Origin: CBDFHJ01 sp965247635
GTDB lineage: Bacteria > Chloroflexota > Dehalococcoidia > Lucifugimonadales > Australimonadaceae
Reading direction: 5' to 3'
Assembly (NCBI GenBank): GCA_965247635.1
Contig: CBDFHJ010000010.1
Span: forward strand, 911,075 to 975,074
DNA length: 64,000 nucleotides
Part shown: positions 43,511 through 52,370 of the stretch, in pieces
How the letters are laid out: each line of letters opens with the position of its first letter
How positions within the stretch are numbered: the first letter of the stretch is position 1
The notes under the pieces: model-generated
Databases searched by the model: none
The model's input: only the letters and a program-made list of their open reading frames with translations
Told to the model about the DNA's origin: nothing
Made by a program: the position numbers and the translations under genes

Positions 43511-45358
43511 CTACTCGACGGTGACGCTCTTGGCCAGGTTCCGGGGCTGGTCTATGTCGGTGCCGCACTGCAGGGCGACGTGGTAGGCGAAGAGCTGGAG
43601 CGGTACCACGGCCACCAAGGGCATCATGGCCATCGGGCAAGACGGGACCCAAAGGACGTCGTCGGCCAGTCGGGCCAACGCTTCATCGCCTTCGGTGCCT
43701 ACCGCCAGCACGGGACCGTTACGCGCCCGCACCTCTTGGATGTTGCTCACCATCTTGCCGTACAAGGAGTCGTGGGGCGCCAGCGCCACCACCGGAGTCT
43801 CCGAGTCCACAAGGGCGATGGGTCCGTGCTTCAGCTCGGCGGCGGTCATGCCCTCGGCGTGGATATAGCTGATCTCCTTCAGCTTCAGGGCGCCCTCCAT
43901 GGCCACGGGCTCCATGGCGCCGCGGCCAATGAACAGGAATCGACGGAAGCGGGAGTAACGCTCGCTTAGGCCGGGATACGCATCCTGGTTCAGCTCGAGG
44001 GTACGCGCCAGTAGCGCGGGAGCATGCGCAAGCGTGGACAGGTGCTCGGCCACTGCTTCGTTGGACAGGGTGCGCCGTTCGACCCCAAGGTGCGTCGCCA
44101 AGAGGTAGAGGCACAGAAGGGCGCTGGTGAAGGTCTTACTGGCGGCTACGCTAACTTCCAGCCCCGTGTGCATGAGGATGGTCCCCTCCGCGAGCTGGGT
44201 GGCCTGGCTTCCTGGCACGTTGCAGATGGTGATGGTGCGCGCGCCACCCTCTTTGGTCAGGTGCATGGCCTCCAGGGTGTCGGCCGTCTCGCCTGACTGG
44301 CCAACCGCTACCACCAACGTGTGTCGGTCCAGCACCGGCTGCCGGTATCGAAACTCGGACGCGTTTTCGGCCACCGACGGAATGCGGGCCAGCTCCTCTA
44401 TCAGCCGGGCCCCGTACTGGGCGGCGTGATAGCTGCTGCCCATGCCGACCAGGACCACCCGCTGCAGGCCGCGGAGCTCCGCGGGGCTGAAGGGCACGTC
44501 GGCCAGCGTCAGGGAGTCGGGGCTAAAGCTGAGACGACCGCGCAGCCCGCTCATTATCGCCTCCGGTTGCTCAATGATCTCCTTCAGCATGAAGTGGTCA
44601 TGGCCACCCTTGGCGGCGGCCTCGGGGGTCAGCTCGGAGAGCTCGGGCTGTCGGTTGACGCGCTCGCCTTGAAGGGTCATGTAGGAGCATCCGGTGGGCG
44701 CCAAGACCGCTAACTCGCCAGGCGCCAGAAACGCGATCGTGCTGGTCAGGGGCACCAGGGCGGGCAGGTCGCTCGCCACGAACATCTCGCCGTCGCCGTA
44801 GCCCACGGCGATGCCACCGGCGTGGCCGACGCGGACCGCCACCAAGGTCTCCGGCTCGGCCGCGCTCAGGAACACGATGGCGTGGGAGCCGTGGAGCTCG
44901 TTGGCGGCCAGGCGCACCGCCTCCACGAAAGGGTGGCCCTTCGCCAGGTGCTCCTGGACCAAGTGGGGAATGACCTCGGAGTCGGTGGTGGAGCTGAAGG
45001 TATGGCCGTTGGCTACGAGGTGGGCCTTGCGCTCCTGGTAGTTCTCCACGATGCCGTTGTGGACCACGGCGACGGTGCCAGTGGAGTCGGTGTGGGGATG
45101 GGCGTTGGCGTCAGTAGGCGCGCCGTGGGTGGCCCATCGCGTGTGGCCGATGCCGGTGGCGCCGGAGATCGGCTGAGACGTGACCAGACCAGCGAGGTTC
45201 TGCAGCTTGCCGGCGGCCCTGCTTACCTGGAGCTGGCCATCCCCATCGGCGACTGCCAGGCCCGCCGAGTCGTAGCCCCGGTACTCCAGCCGTACGAGCC
45301 CCTCCAGGATTAGAGGAGTAGCGTCTTTATGACCGACGTAGCCGAAGATGCCGCACAT
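43511..45358 (-). CDS. glmS: Glutamine--fructose-6-phosphate aminotransferase
   Basis: 615 residues. The start is fixed by MCGIFGYVGHK at 45358: Cys2 must be N-terminal after Met removal for glutaminase activity, so a longer open frame is not used. The N-terminal glutaminase domain shows RGYDSAG and HTRWATHG. Two SIS sugar-isomerase domains follow, with EGALKLKEISYIHAEG, and the protein ends in the canonical DQPRNLAKSVTVE. It makes glucosamine-6-phosphate, the entry to UDP-GlcNAc and envelope glycans. The neighbourhood of sugar and glycan genes fits. Confidence 0.96.
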   Translation of the reverse strand: MCGIFGYVGHKDATPLILEGLVRLEYRGYDSAGLAVADGDGQLQVSRAAGKLQNLAGLVTSQPISGATGIGHTRWATHGAPTDANAHPHTDSTGTVAVVHNGIVENYQERKAHLVANGHTFSSTTDSEVIPHLVQEHLAKGHPFVEAVRLAANELHGSHAIVFLSAAEPETLVAVRVGHAGGIAVGYGDGEMFVASDLPALVPLTSTIAFLAPGELAVLAPTGCSYMTLQGERVNRQPELSELTPEAAAKGGHDHFMLKEIIEQPEAIMSGLRGRLSFSPDSLTLADVPFSPAELRGLQRVVLVGMGSSYHAAQYGARLIEELARIPSVAENASEFRYRQPVLDRHTLVVAVGQSGETADTLEAMHLTKEGGARTITICNVPGSQATQLAEGTILMHTGLEVSVAASKTFTSALLCLYLLATHLGVERRTLSNEAVAEHLSTLAHAPALLARTLELNQDAYPGLSERYSRFRRFLFIGRGAMEPVAMEGALKLKEISYIHAEGMTAAELKHGPIALVDSETPVVALAPHDSLYGKMVSNIQEVRARNGPVLAVGTEGDEALARLADDVLWVPSCPMAMMPLVAVVPLQLFAYHVALQCGTDIDQPRNLAKSVTVE

Positions 45359-45476
45359 AATGCCTGCGCACCAGATGTTCGCCTTGTGCACCCATCCTAC
45401 CACTCCGGTGCGCGACACACCTATCGGGATTACGCGTGCCACCCATTTTCTCAGCGCGGCTGAGTGGCTTAGCGCA

Positions 45477-46160
45477 TCAGGAGTGAAGTGCGGAGGTCTC
45501 AGAGATGGAGAGCAGTAGGTCACTGCCGAACTTGTGCACTGGCCGATGAATCCATTTGACGGGGAAGACCTTCGTAAAGTCCTCTTCGCTGTGGTACTCC
45601 ACGTGGGGGACCCAGCTCTTCTTATTGGGATGGGATGCCGATGCCAGAAAGTTGGAAGTGGGTTTCATGGTCCCTTTGATGGTGGTCAGGGCCTTCGTAA
45701 ACTCCTCGCCATGGATGTGTTCGTCCACATGGACCATTAAGATTACGTCCCACTTTCCCGCGATGGAATCACGGGAGGGGTCCCCGGTCTGGAACCGGTA
45801 GTCCGGGAACTTGGTGCGGAGCCGCTCGACCGCCGCCTCGGCGATGTCGATCCCCAAGTACTCCTTGCAGTCGAGCCGCTGGACCACCGCCGTCCAGTAC
45901 CCGGTGCCTGGTCCGATCTCCAAGACGGATTGCCGACTAAGGTCCAACCCCAGCTGCTCAATCTCGGCGAGCAGGTCCTGCTCGAGCTGCGCGTACCATC
46001 GCGCGTTCTCCTTCTCATCGAGGCGGCGGTGGCCTACGGCGCTTAGTCTGTCGTTTCTTAGCCTCCGGTCCCAGAACTCCTGTGGCCGGTACCTGGGGCG
46101 CAGCAGGAGGTCCCGGGCGGCCGTCCCGAGCCAGCGGACTCGATGGATCAGCGATGGCAT
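45477..46160 (-). CDS. Class I SAM-dependent methyltransferase
   Basis: 227 residues from ATG 46160 (GGAGGGGGG upstream). Motif I is VLEIGPGTGYW near residue 80, motif II LGIDIAE, and motif IV WDVILMVHVDEHIHG. The C-terminal part (HPNKKSWVPHVEYHSEEDFT) is typical of methyltransferases in glycan clusters. It is 27 bases downstream of the flippase-like gene, so probably cotranscribed. Substrate unknown, perhaps a sugar or lipid-linked glycan. Confidence 0.82.
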   Translation of the reverse strand: MPSLIHRVRWLGTAARDLLLRPRYRPQEFWDRRLRNDRLSAVGHRRLDEKENARWYAQLEQDLLAEIEQLGLDLSRQSVLEIGPGTGYWTAVVQRLDCKEYLGIDIAEAAVERLRTKFPDYRFQTGDPSRDSIAGKWDVILMVHVDEHIHGEEFTKALTTIKGTMKPTSNFLASASHPNKKSWVPHVEYHSEEDFTKVFPVKWIHRPVHKFGSDLLLSISETSALHS

Positions 46161-46187
46161 GCGTTTACCCCCCTCCACCATGAAGGA

Positions 46188-47075
46188 CTAGGATCGCACT
46201 CGGTGACGGGCCTTACGGCTGAGTGTCCCCACCATCTCCACCGTGCCGAACACGGCGCCAGGCGTCAGCTCGGCAACCGTCGCCACCACGCGGAACAACA
46301 AGCTAGCCGTCAACGCCACGTTCAGCGGAACGCTCAGGCTGAGCAGGCCCACAATAACACCTTCGCGCACCCCTAGCCCACTGGGCACCACCACCACGAT
46401 GATGCCCATGGCGCCGGCCAGTGCCACGGTGCCGATGCTCCCTCCAATCTCCGATGGGCCGTAGGGGGTGAGCGCGTTGACCGTGAAGAACAGGCCGAGG
46501 CCGCTTACTATCACAATGCCCACGTACCACCCTAGGAGCTTGACTGTCATAGTCCTTGATAACCATTTGTTTTGCTCCTCAACTCCCTGGCCGGCGACGC
46601 GTGCTACTCGCGAAATGAGGGAGTGCAGGACCCTAGGCCACGCCAGCAAGAGTCCGGCACCCATCGCGGCGATCGCTATGGCCACAAGCCAACCTAGCGC
46701 TGGGCTGCTGGTCCCCAGCAGGACCAACGGCGCAGCGATAAGAAACGCCGCCAGGAGCTGAAGAGACGCCTCGTAGACGAAGCTGGAGAGCATTGGTCCC
46801 GGTGGCAGTCCCAAGGCCCGGAGCAGGTGCATTCGTCCCAAGAACATCGCCACCCTTCCCGGTACGTACTTTCCGGGCAAGCTGTAGTAAAAGGCGCGAA
46901 GGGTCAGGACGGGACTTGGCCGGACCGCGACCAGGCCCCGGAGTACCATGTGCCATCCGAAGCCCAGCATCAACACCTGAAGCACAACGAGCGCCCACGC
47001 AGGGGCGAGGAACGCCCACTGAAAGTCCACGTCCTCCTGGACCACACGGCGCCAGTTGCTGGCGAGGTAGGACAC
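46188..47075 (-). CDS. Lysylphosphatidylglycerol synthase TM-like / flippase-like membrane protein
   Basis: At least 295 residues with about seven membrane helices. PGKYVPGRVAMFLGRMHLLR and VPSGLGVREGVIVGLLSL are signature parts of the LPG_synthase_TM family, often found in polysaccharide clusters. The GTG start at 47075 leaves the first helix incomplete. An ATG at 47140 begins a matching helix (MTQVQRLARPLVLLALLA) but is out of frame by one base with GFALAVSYLASNW, so a small frameshift near 47085 is likely. Confidence 0.78.
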   Translation of the reverse strand: MSYLASNWRRVVQEDVDFQWAFLAPAWALVVLQVLMLGFGWHMVLRGLVAVRPSPVLTLRAFYYSLPGKYVPGRVAMFLGRMHLLRALGLPPGPMLSSFVYEASLQLLAAFLIAAPLVLLGTSSPALGWLVAIAIAAMGAGLLLAWPRVLHSLISRVARVAGQGVEEQNKWLSRTMTVKLLGWYVGIVIVSGLGLFFTVNALTPYGPSEIGGSIGTVALAGAMGIIVVVVPSGLGVREGVIVGLLSLSVPLNVALTASLLFRVVATVAELTPGAVFGTVEMVGTLSRKARHRVRS

Positions 47076-47219
47076 GGCCAGCGCGAAGCCAGCAGGGCGA
47101 GAAGGACCAATGGACGTGCTAGTCTTTGGACTTGGGTCATCAGCCCGTTGTGCACAGTCTTGTCCCGTGAAGAGAGTGGGTAGCAGGAAAGGGAGCGTAT
47201 AGCTCCGCGCAAGCAGGGC

Positions 47220-47770
47220 CTAGGCCGTGGAGCGGTCAGGGAGGCCGGCTACCTCTTCAAACGTCTGCCAATAGCTTCGGGCAACTTGAGGCCACGCGAA
47301 GTGTTCCAGTGTATATTGGCGAGCGCGTTCGCCAATCACCTGCTTGTCCGCCTGAAGCACGCGCTCGATGGCGTCGATAAAGCCATCCACATCTTCCGAG
47401 GCCACCAGAGTCCCATTTTCACCGTCGGTCACGGCATCCACGATGCCATCGACCCTGGCCGCCACCGCCGGCAGGCCAGCGACCGCAGCCTCCAAAGCGA
47501 CAATGCCAAACCCCTCCAGGTCTCCCTTCACGCTGACATTCGGCATAACGAAGCAGTCGGCTGCACTGTACAACGACCGCAGCACGAAATCATCTACTTC
47601 GCCTAGCAGCAAAACGTTTGAATCAACCGCGTGATGCTTGGCCGCTTCAGCAATGTCGATTCGAAGACCGCCCTTCCCCGCAATGAGGTAAACGAGATTG
47701 GGATGGGACTCAATGAGCTTGGGAAGGACTGCGCTGACAAACCAGGTATGCCCTTTGCGTTTAACGAGGG
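47220..47770 (-). pseudogene. Group 4 glycosyltransferase, C-terminal part, cut by IS256 copy 1
   Basis: About 180 residues of the donor-binding GT-B domain: LPKLIESHPNLVYLIAGKG, LYSAADCFVMPNV and EGFGIVALEAAVAGLPAVAA with the conserved Glu of the EX7E motif. The N-terminal acceptor domain is missing and the frame continues into the IS at 47770. It would have added a sugar to a lipid-linked glycan. It is 145 bases upstream of the flippase-like gene. Confidence 0.8.
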
Positions 47771-49136
47771 AGGTGTCTTCAAGAAGTGTGTAAACAGTCA
47801 GGCGGTGTACCCTCTCTCTGAACAACACGGGCTCGAGGCCCAAGAGAGGAGATAGACCGCCCATGAGGAAGGAAAGCACTGAGAGTAGGTCGGAGTCAAG
47901 GCCGGAGTGGGAGCAGTTGGAGGATTGGGTGCGAAGCCAGGTCCAGAGGCTGATCCAGGAGTTGCTGGAGGAGGAGGTGACGGCGTTTCTGGGAAGGGCG
48001 AAGTCGGCGCTCAGATCCGACTCGGACAACGATACCGGCTATCGGAACGGATACGGCAGAGCCCGGAGGCTTACGCTGAGTTCGGGAACGATACAGCTGA
48101 GGCGGCCGCGAGTCCGCGATACCGAGGAGCAGTTCGAGGGCCGGCTGCTGCCGCTGTTCGTCAACAGGACCAGGAAGGTTGCTGAGTTGATCCCCGAGCT
48201 GTACCTGCACGGTCTATCCGAAGGCGACTTCGATCTGGCTTTGCGGGGGCTGCTGGGAGAGGACGCACCGGTATCGGCGAGCACGGTGGCCCGGTTGAAG
48301 TCCAAGTGGAACGATGAGCTTGCCCAATGGCGCAGCCGGCCCCTAGATGACCTGGAAGTGGTCTACATGTGGGTGGATGGAGTCTACGTCAAGGCTGGTC
48401 TTGAGAAGGAGAAGGCGGCAGTACTGGTGGTGGTGGCGGCCCTGAGCGACGGGAGCAAGGTGGTGGTGAGCGCTGTTCCCGGATACAGGGAGTCCACAGA
48501 GAACTGGTCCGATGTGCTCAGGGACATGAGGCGCCGCGGGCTGGAGTGCCCGAGGCTGGTGGTTGGGGACGGACACCTGGGCATCTGGGGAGCTCTGCGC
48601 AACGTCTATCCGCAGGCGGCAGAGCAACGCTGCTGGAACCACAAGATCGTAAACGTGCTCGCCAAGCTTCCAAAGCGACAACAGGACCAGGCCAAGCTCA
48701 TGCTGCGTACTATCCCCTACGCGCCGACTCGGACAGAGGCTGAGCGGCTCAGGACGGTGTTCACCAGGTGGTGCGGCGACCATTCCTACGAGGCGGCCTC
48801 AGAGCCTTGGAGCGGGACTGGGACCGCATGGTCACCTTCTATGACTTCCCAAAGGAGCACTGGGGGCACCTTCGCACGACGAACCCGGTAGAATCACCCT
48901 TCGCGGCCCTCAGGCTTCGGACCGATGCCGCCAAGCGCTACAAGAGGGTCGATCGGGCGATAGCGGTGATCTGGAAAATGTTGATGGTCGCCGAACAGCG
49001 CTTCAGGCGTCTGAAGGCCCCTGAGTTGATCGAAGACGTCTATCTCGGTGCACAGTATGCGGATGGAATCGCCATTGAATCAACGGCTGAGAAGGTCGCC
49101 GCCTGATGTCGTTTACACACCTATTGACGTAACCTC
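47771..49136 (+). mobile_element. IS256-family insertion sequence, copy 1 (1366 bp)
   Basis: Inverted ends: left GAGGTGTCTTCAAGAAGTGT and, reverse-complemented, right GAGGTTACGTCAATAGGTGT, both followed by GTAAAC. The same ends, inverted, bound copy 2 at 50808-52175. Flanks show no 8-9 bp target duplication. Two different glycosyltransferase genes are truncated at its two ends, so an IS-mediated deletion is likely. Confidence 0.85.
47863..49106 (+). pseudogene. IS256-family (mutator) transposase, frameshifted
   Basis: Matches the intact 414-residue transposase of copy 2 until residue ~314, where one G is missing (AGAGCC instead of AGAGGCC, near 48804). The remaining frame is open to 49106. 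There are also E-F-E-G for E-F-E-S and ADGI for ADEI changes. Catalytic residues are kept up to the DGHLGIW part, but the last catalytic Glu lies beyond the break. Confidence 0.9.
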
Positions 49137-49320
49137 AGAAGCTGAGGACTCTATCGCATCCAGCCTTCCGAGCTTCTTCGACAGTGTTGTCGGTGGAGCC
49201 GTCGTCAACAAGGAGGACGGCCACTTCGTCGAACCCGTCCAGCTTGCGCGGAATGGAGCGGACGACTTCGCCCACCGACTCCTCTTCGTTCAGCGCGGGG
49301 ATGGTGACCACCAGTTTCAT
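49137..49320 (-). pseudogene. Group 2 glycosyltransferase, N-terminal part, cut by IS256 copy 1
   Basis: About 60 residues: MKLVVTIPALNEEESVGEVV then VAVLLVDDGSTDNTVEEARK, the start of a GT-A family 2 glycosyltransferase with the nucleotide-binding LVDDGSTDNT. It reaches the IS end at 49136, where a stop forms. The rest of the gene, and the N-terminal part of the GT4 on the far side, are gone. Confidence 0.85.
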
Positions 49321-49389
49321 AACGACCTGACGCTCGCGCTCAGATTCTGACTACCGCAAGAGGAGCTTACTGAAAAGGGCCAACGCGGA

Positions 49390-50712
49390 TTAGCCTTTGG
49401 CTCTCAAGGAGAGGTCGGAGAGCTTCCGCGCTGCTCCGCGGCCCACACCCCTGTAATCAAACCCCAGGGCTGATAGCTTCGCTTGATCTAACGCGTTTCG
49501 GCCATCGAACAACAGCTTCGGTGACTCCATCCGCTGGGCCGCGTCCGCCCAGTCAAGGGTTACGAACTCCTGCCATTCGGTGACCAGCACCGCCGCCTGC
49601 GCGCCATCCAGTGCCATTAGCGCGCTTTCACACGCGGCAGCCGCGCCGGGCAGCACGCTGCTGACGTCCGCCCAGGGGTCGTAGACCCGCACCTCGGCAC
49701 CCTCCTCCAGGAGTAGCGTCACCAGGTCCAACGCCGGGGCCTCCCGGGTGTCGTCGGTTTCCGGTTTGAATGAGACGCCGAGGATTGCCACCCGTATCCC
49801 GTGAAGGGGACCGAACTTCTCACGGAGCGCCAGCATCGGGAGGAGCCGTTGGCGGTTGTTCACGCCGATGACCGCTTGGAGCAGCTCGAAGTTGTGTCCG
49901 TTTGCGTTGAACAGGAAGTTCAGGGCGCGAACATCCTTGGGGAAGCAAGAGCCTCCGTAACCGAGGCCTGGACGCAGGTACGAACTGCCTATCCTCGGGT
50001 CCTGCCCAATCCCGCTGGCCACAGCATCGATGTCGGCGCCTACGCGATCACAGATATTGGCTATTTCGTTGATGAAGGAGACCTTCACGGCAAGGAAGGC
50101 GTTCGCGCCGTACTTGATCACTTCGGTGCTGGTGCTGTCCGACACGACGACGGGCGCTTGAATGTCGTGGTAGAGGGCCCGGACCCGTTCCTCGGCAGCG
50201 GCGTTACTGCTCCCGATGACAATCCGATCGGGATGGAACCAATCATGGACGGCATGCCCCTCGCGGAGGAACTCAGGGTTAGAGACGTAGGCCACCTGGC
50301 TCTCCTGCAGGGTATGACGCTCTAGAATGCGTCCTGTACCCGGTGGCACCGTGCTCTTCATCACAACCGCCTGCACGTGGGGCTCGTGATGGAGGACCCA
50401 AAAGAGCACCGAACGAACAGAGGAGAGGTCAGCGCTTCCGTTGCCTAAGGAGGGCGTGCCCACGCATACCAGGGCTAGCTCCGCTTGCGTTTCCTCTACC
50501 GTGTCCACGTGAGCGAATCGCAGGCATCCGCTCGAAAGCCCTTCGCGGAGCAACCCTTCAAGCTCAGGCTCCACGCTCATTGGCCGGCCAGCGTAGGCTG
50601 CATGTACCGTTTCCTGGTCTATATCCAGTCCCAGCACATCGTGGCCACTGCGCGCTAAGCACGCGGCGGCCACCAACCCAACGTGGCCAAGTCCGTGCAC
50701 AGAAACTTGCAA
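49390..50712 (-). CDS. UDP-glucose/GDP-mannose dehydrogenase family protein
   Basis: 440 residues. N-terminal NAD-binding GLGHVGLVAAACLA; VGTPS and STVPPGTG are conserved substrate-domain parts; SNPEFLREG is the signature of the family; the catalytic Cys is in GYGGSCFPKDVRAL; the C-terminal UDP-binding domain contains LGVSFKPETDDTREAP. It oxidises a sugar nucleotide twice to the uronic acid (UDP-glucuronate or GDP-mannuronate). Whether the substrate is UDP-Glc or GDP-Man cannot be told. Together with GlmS and the transferases it points to an acidic surface polysaccharide. Confidence 0.9.
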   Translation of the reverse strand: MQVSVHGLGHVGLVAAACLARSGHDVLGLDIDQETVHAAYAGRPMSVEPELEGLLREGLSSGCLRFAHVDTVEETQAELALVCVGTPSLGNGSADLSSVRSVLFWVLHHEPHVQAVVMKSTVPPGTGRILERHTLQESQVAYVSNPEFLREGHAVHDWFHPDRIVIGSSNAAAEERVRALYHDIQAPVVVSDSTSTEVIKYGANAFLAVKVSFINEIANICDRVGADIDAVASGIGQDPRIGSSYLRPGLGYGGSCFPKDVRALNFLFNANGHNFELLQAVIGVNNRQRLLPMLALREKFGPLHGIRVAILGVSFKPETDDTREAPALDLVTLLLEEGAEVRVYDPWADVSSVLPGAAAACESALMALDGAQAAVLVTEWQEFVTLDWADAAQRMESPKLLFDGRNALDQAKLSALGFDYRGVGRGAARKLSDLSLRAKG

Positions 50713-50807
50713 GGCTATGCGCTCCGCTTAGAGGTATGACTCGCGTCTCGACCGACCATCCAAAGGAAACCACAGTGCTCTGCGTCTGAGGTTAGCGACT
50801 AAGAAGG

Positions 50808-52175
50808 GAGGTTACGTCAATAGGTGTGTAAACGACATCAGGCGGCGACCTTCTCAGCCGTTGATTCAATGGCGATTTCATCCGCATACTGTGCACCGAG
50901 ATAGACGTCTTCGATCAACTCAGGGGCCTTCAGACGCCTGAAGCGCTGTTCGGCGACCATCAACATTTTCCAGATCACCGCTATCGCCCGATCGACCCTC
51001 TTGTAGCGCTTGGCGGCATCGGTCCGAAGCCTGAGGGCCGCGAAGGGTGATTCTACCGGGTTCGTCGTGCGAAGGTGCCCCCAGTGCTCCTTTGGGAAGT
51101 CATAGAAGGTGACCATGCGGTCCCAGTCCCGCTCCAAGGCCTCTGAGGCCGCCTCGTAGGAATGGTCGCCGCACCACCTGGTGAACACCGTCCTGAGCCG
51201 CTCAGCCTCTGTCCGAGTCGGCGCGTAGGGGATAGTACGCAGCATGAGCTTGGCCTGGTCCTGTTGTCGCTTTGGAAGCTTGGCGAGCACGTTTACGATC
51301 TTGTGGTTCCAGCAGCGTTGCTCTGCCGCCTGCGGATAGACGTTGCGCAGAGCTCCCCAGATGCCCAGGTGTCCGTCCCCAACCACCAGCCTCGGGCACT
51401 CCAGCCCGCGGCGCCTCATGTCCCTGAGCACATCGGACCAGTTCTCTGTGGACTCCCTGTATCCGGGAACAGCGCTCACCACCACCTTGCTCCCGTCGCT
51501 CAGGGCCGCCACCACCACCAGTACTGCCGCCTTCTCCTTCTCAAGACCAGCCTTGACGTAGACTCCATCCACCCACATGTAGACCACTTCCAGGTCATCT
51601 AGGGGCCGGCTGCGCCATTGGGCAAGCTCATCGTTCCACTTGGACTTCAACCGGGCCACCGTGCTCGCCGATACCGGTGCGTCCTCTCCCAGCAGCCCCC
51701 GCAAAGCCAGATCGAAGTCGCCTTCGGATAGACCGTGCAGGTACAGCTCGGGGATCAACTCAGCAACCTTCCTGGTCCTGTTGACGAACAGCGGCAGCAG
51801 CCGGCTCTCGAACTGCTCCTCGGTATCGCGGACTCGCGGCCGCCTCAGCTGTATCGTTCCCGAACTCAGCGTAAGCCTCCGGGCTCTGCCGTATCCGTTC
51901 CGATAGCCGGTATCGTTGTCCGAGTCGGATCTGAGCGCCGACTTCGCCCTTCCCAGAAACGCCGTCACCTCCTCCTCCAGCAACTCCTGGATCAGCCTCT
52001 GGACCTGGCTTCGCACCCAATCCTCCAACTGCTCCCACTCCGGCCTTGACTCCGACCTACTCTCAGTGCTTTCCTTCCTCATGGGCGGTCTATCTCCTCT
52101 CTTGGGCCTCGAGCCCGTGTTGTTCAGAGAGAGGGTACACCGCCTGACTGTTTACACACTTTTTGAAGATACCTC
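50808..52175 (-). mobile_element. IS256-family insertion sequence, copy 2 (1368 bp)
   Basis: Same element as copy 1, inverted relative to it. Ends are GAGGTTACGTCAATAGGTGT (50808) and, at the right, TTTTTGAAGATACCTC. Intact transposase. Flanks TAAGAAGG and ATTCTTTA are not a direct repeat. The pair brackets the dehydrogenase gene and the GT2 stump. Confidence 0.85.
50838..52082 (-). CDS. IS256-family (mutator) transposase, intact
   Basis: 414 residues. The DDE-type core includes VVYMWVDGVYVKAG (first Asp), LVVGDGHLGIWGALRNVYPQ (second Asp) and the Glu in TTNPVESPFAALRLRTDAAK. CWNHKIVNVLAKLP is the family signature. No break, so it can probably mobilise both copies. Confidence 0.93.
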   Translation of the reverse strand: MRKESTESRSESRPEWEQLEDWVRSQVQRLIQELLEEEVTAFLGRAKSALRSDSDNDTGYRNGYGRARRLTLSSGTIQLRRPRVRDTEEQFESRLLPLFVNRTRKVAELIPELYLHGLSEGDFDLALRGLLGEDAPVSASTVARLKSKWNDELAQWRSRPLDDLEVVYMWVDGVYVKAGLEKEKAAVLVVVAALSDGSKVVVSAVPGYRESTENWSDVLRDMRRRGLECPRLVVGDGHLGIWGALRNVYPQAAEQRCWNHKIVNVLAKLPKRQQDQAKLMLRTIPYAPTRTEAERLRTVFTRWCGDHSYEAASEALERDWDRMVTFYDFPKEHWGHLRTTNPVESPFAALRLRTDAAKRYKRVDRAIAVIWKMLMVAEQRFRRLKAPELIEDVYLGAQYADEIAIESTAEKVAA

Positions 52176-52370
52176 ATTCTTTATAATAGAAGGCTCTAAG
52201 TTACGACTTGGACTTGACCACGGTGGGTTCCCCTGGACTTGGATGAACCCACAGCAAGTCTGGCTGGCCGCCGTCTAGTGGCGATACTTCAGGAGTTCAC
52301 TAACACTACTAGAAGAGATCGGAACAAAAGCGACGGACATTACGTCTTAGCTACTGACAGTAAGGAAAGG

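Noticed and set aside
45359..45523. Longer N-terminus for GlmS
   Set aside because: Family members must start with Met-Cys; the extension also overlaps the end of the methyltransferase gene.
47771..48029. N-terminal extension of the GT4 fragment into IS256
   Set aside because: Those residues are antisense to the transposase N-terminus and are the same at the other IS256 copy.
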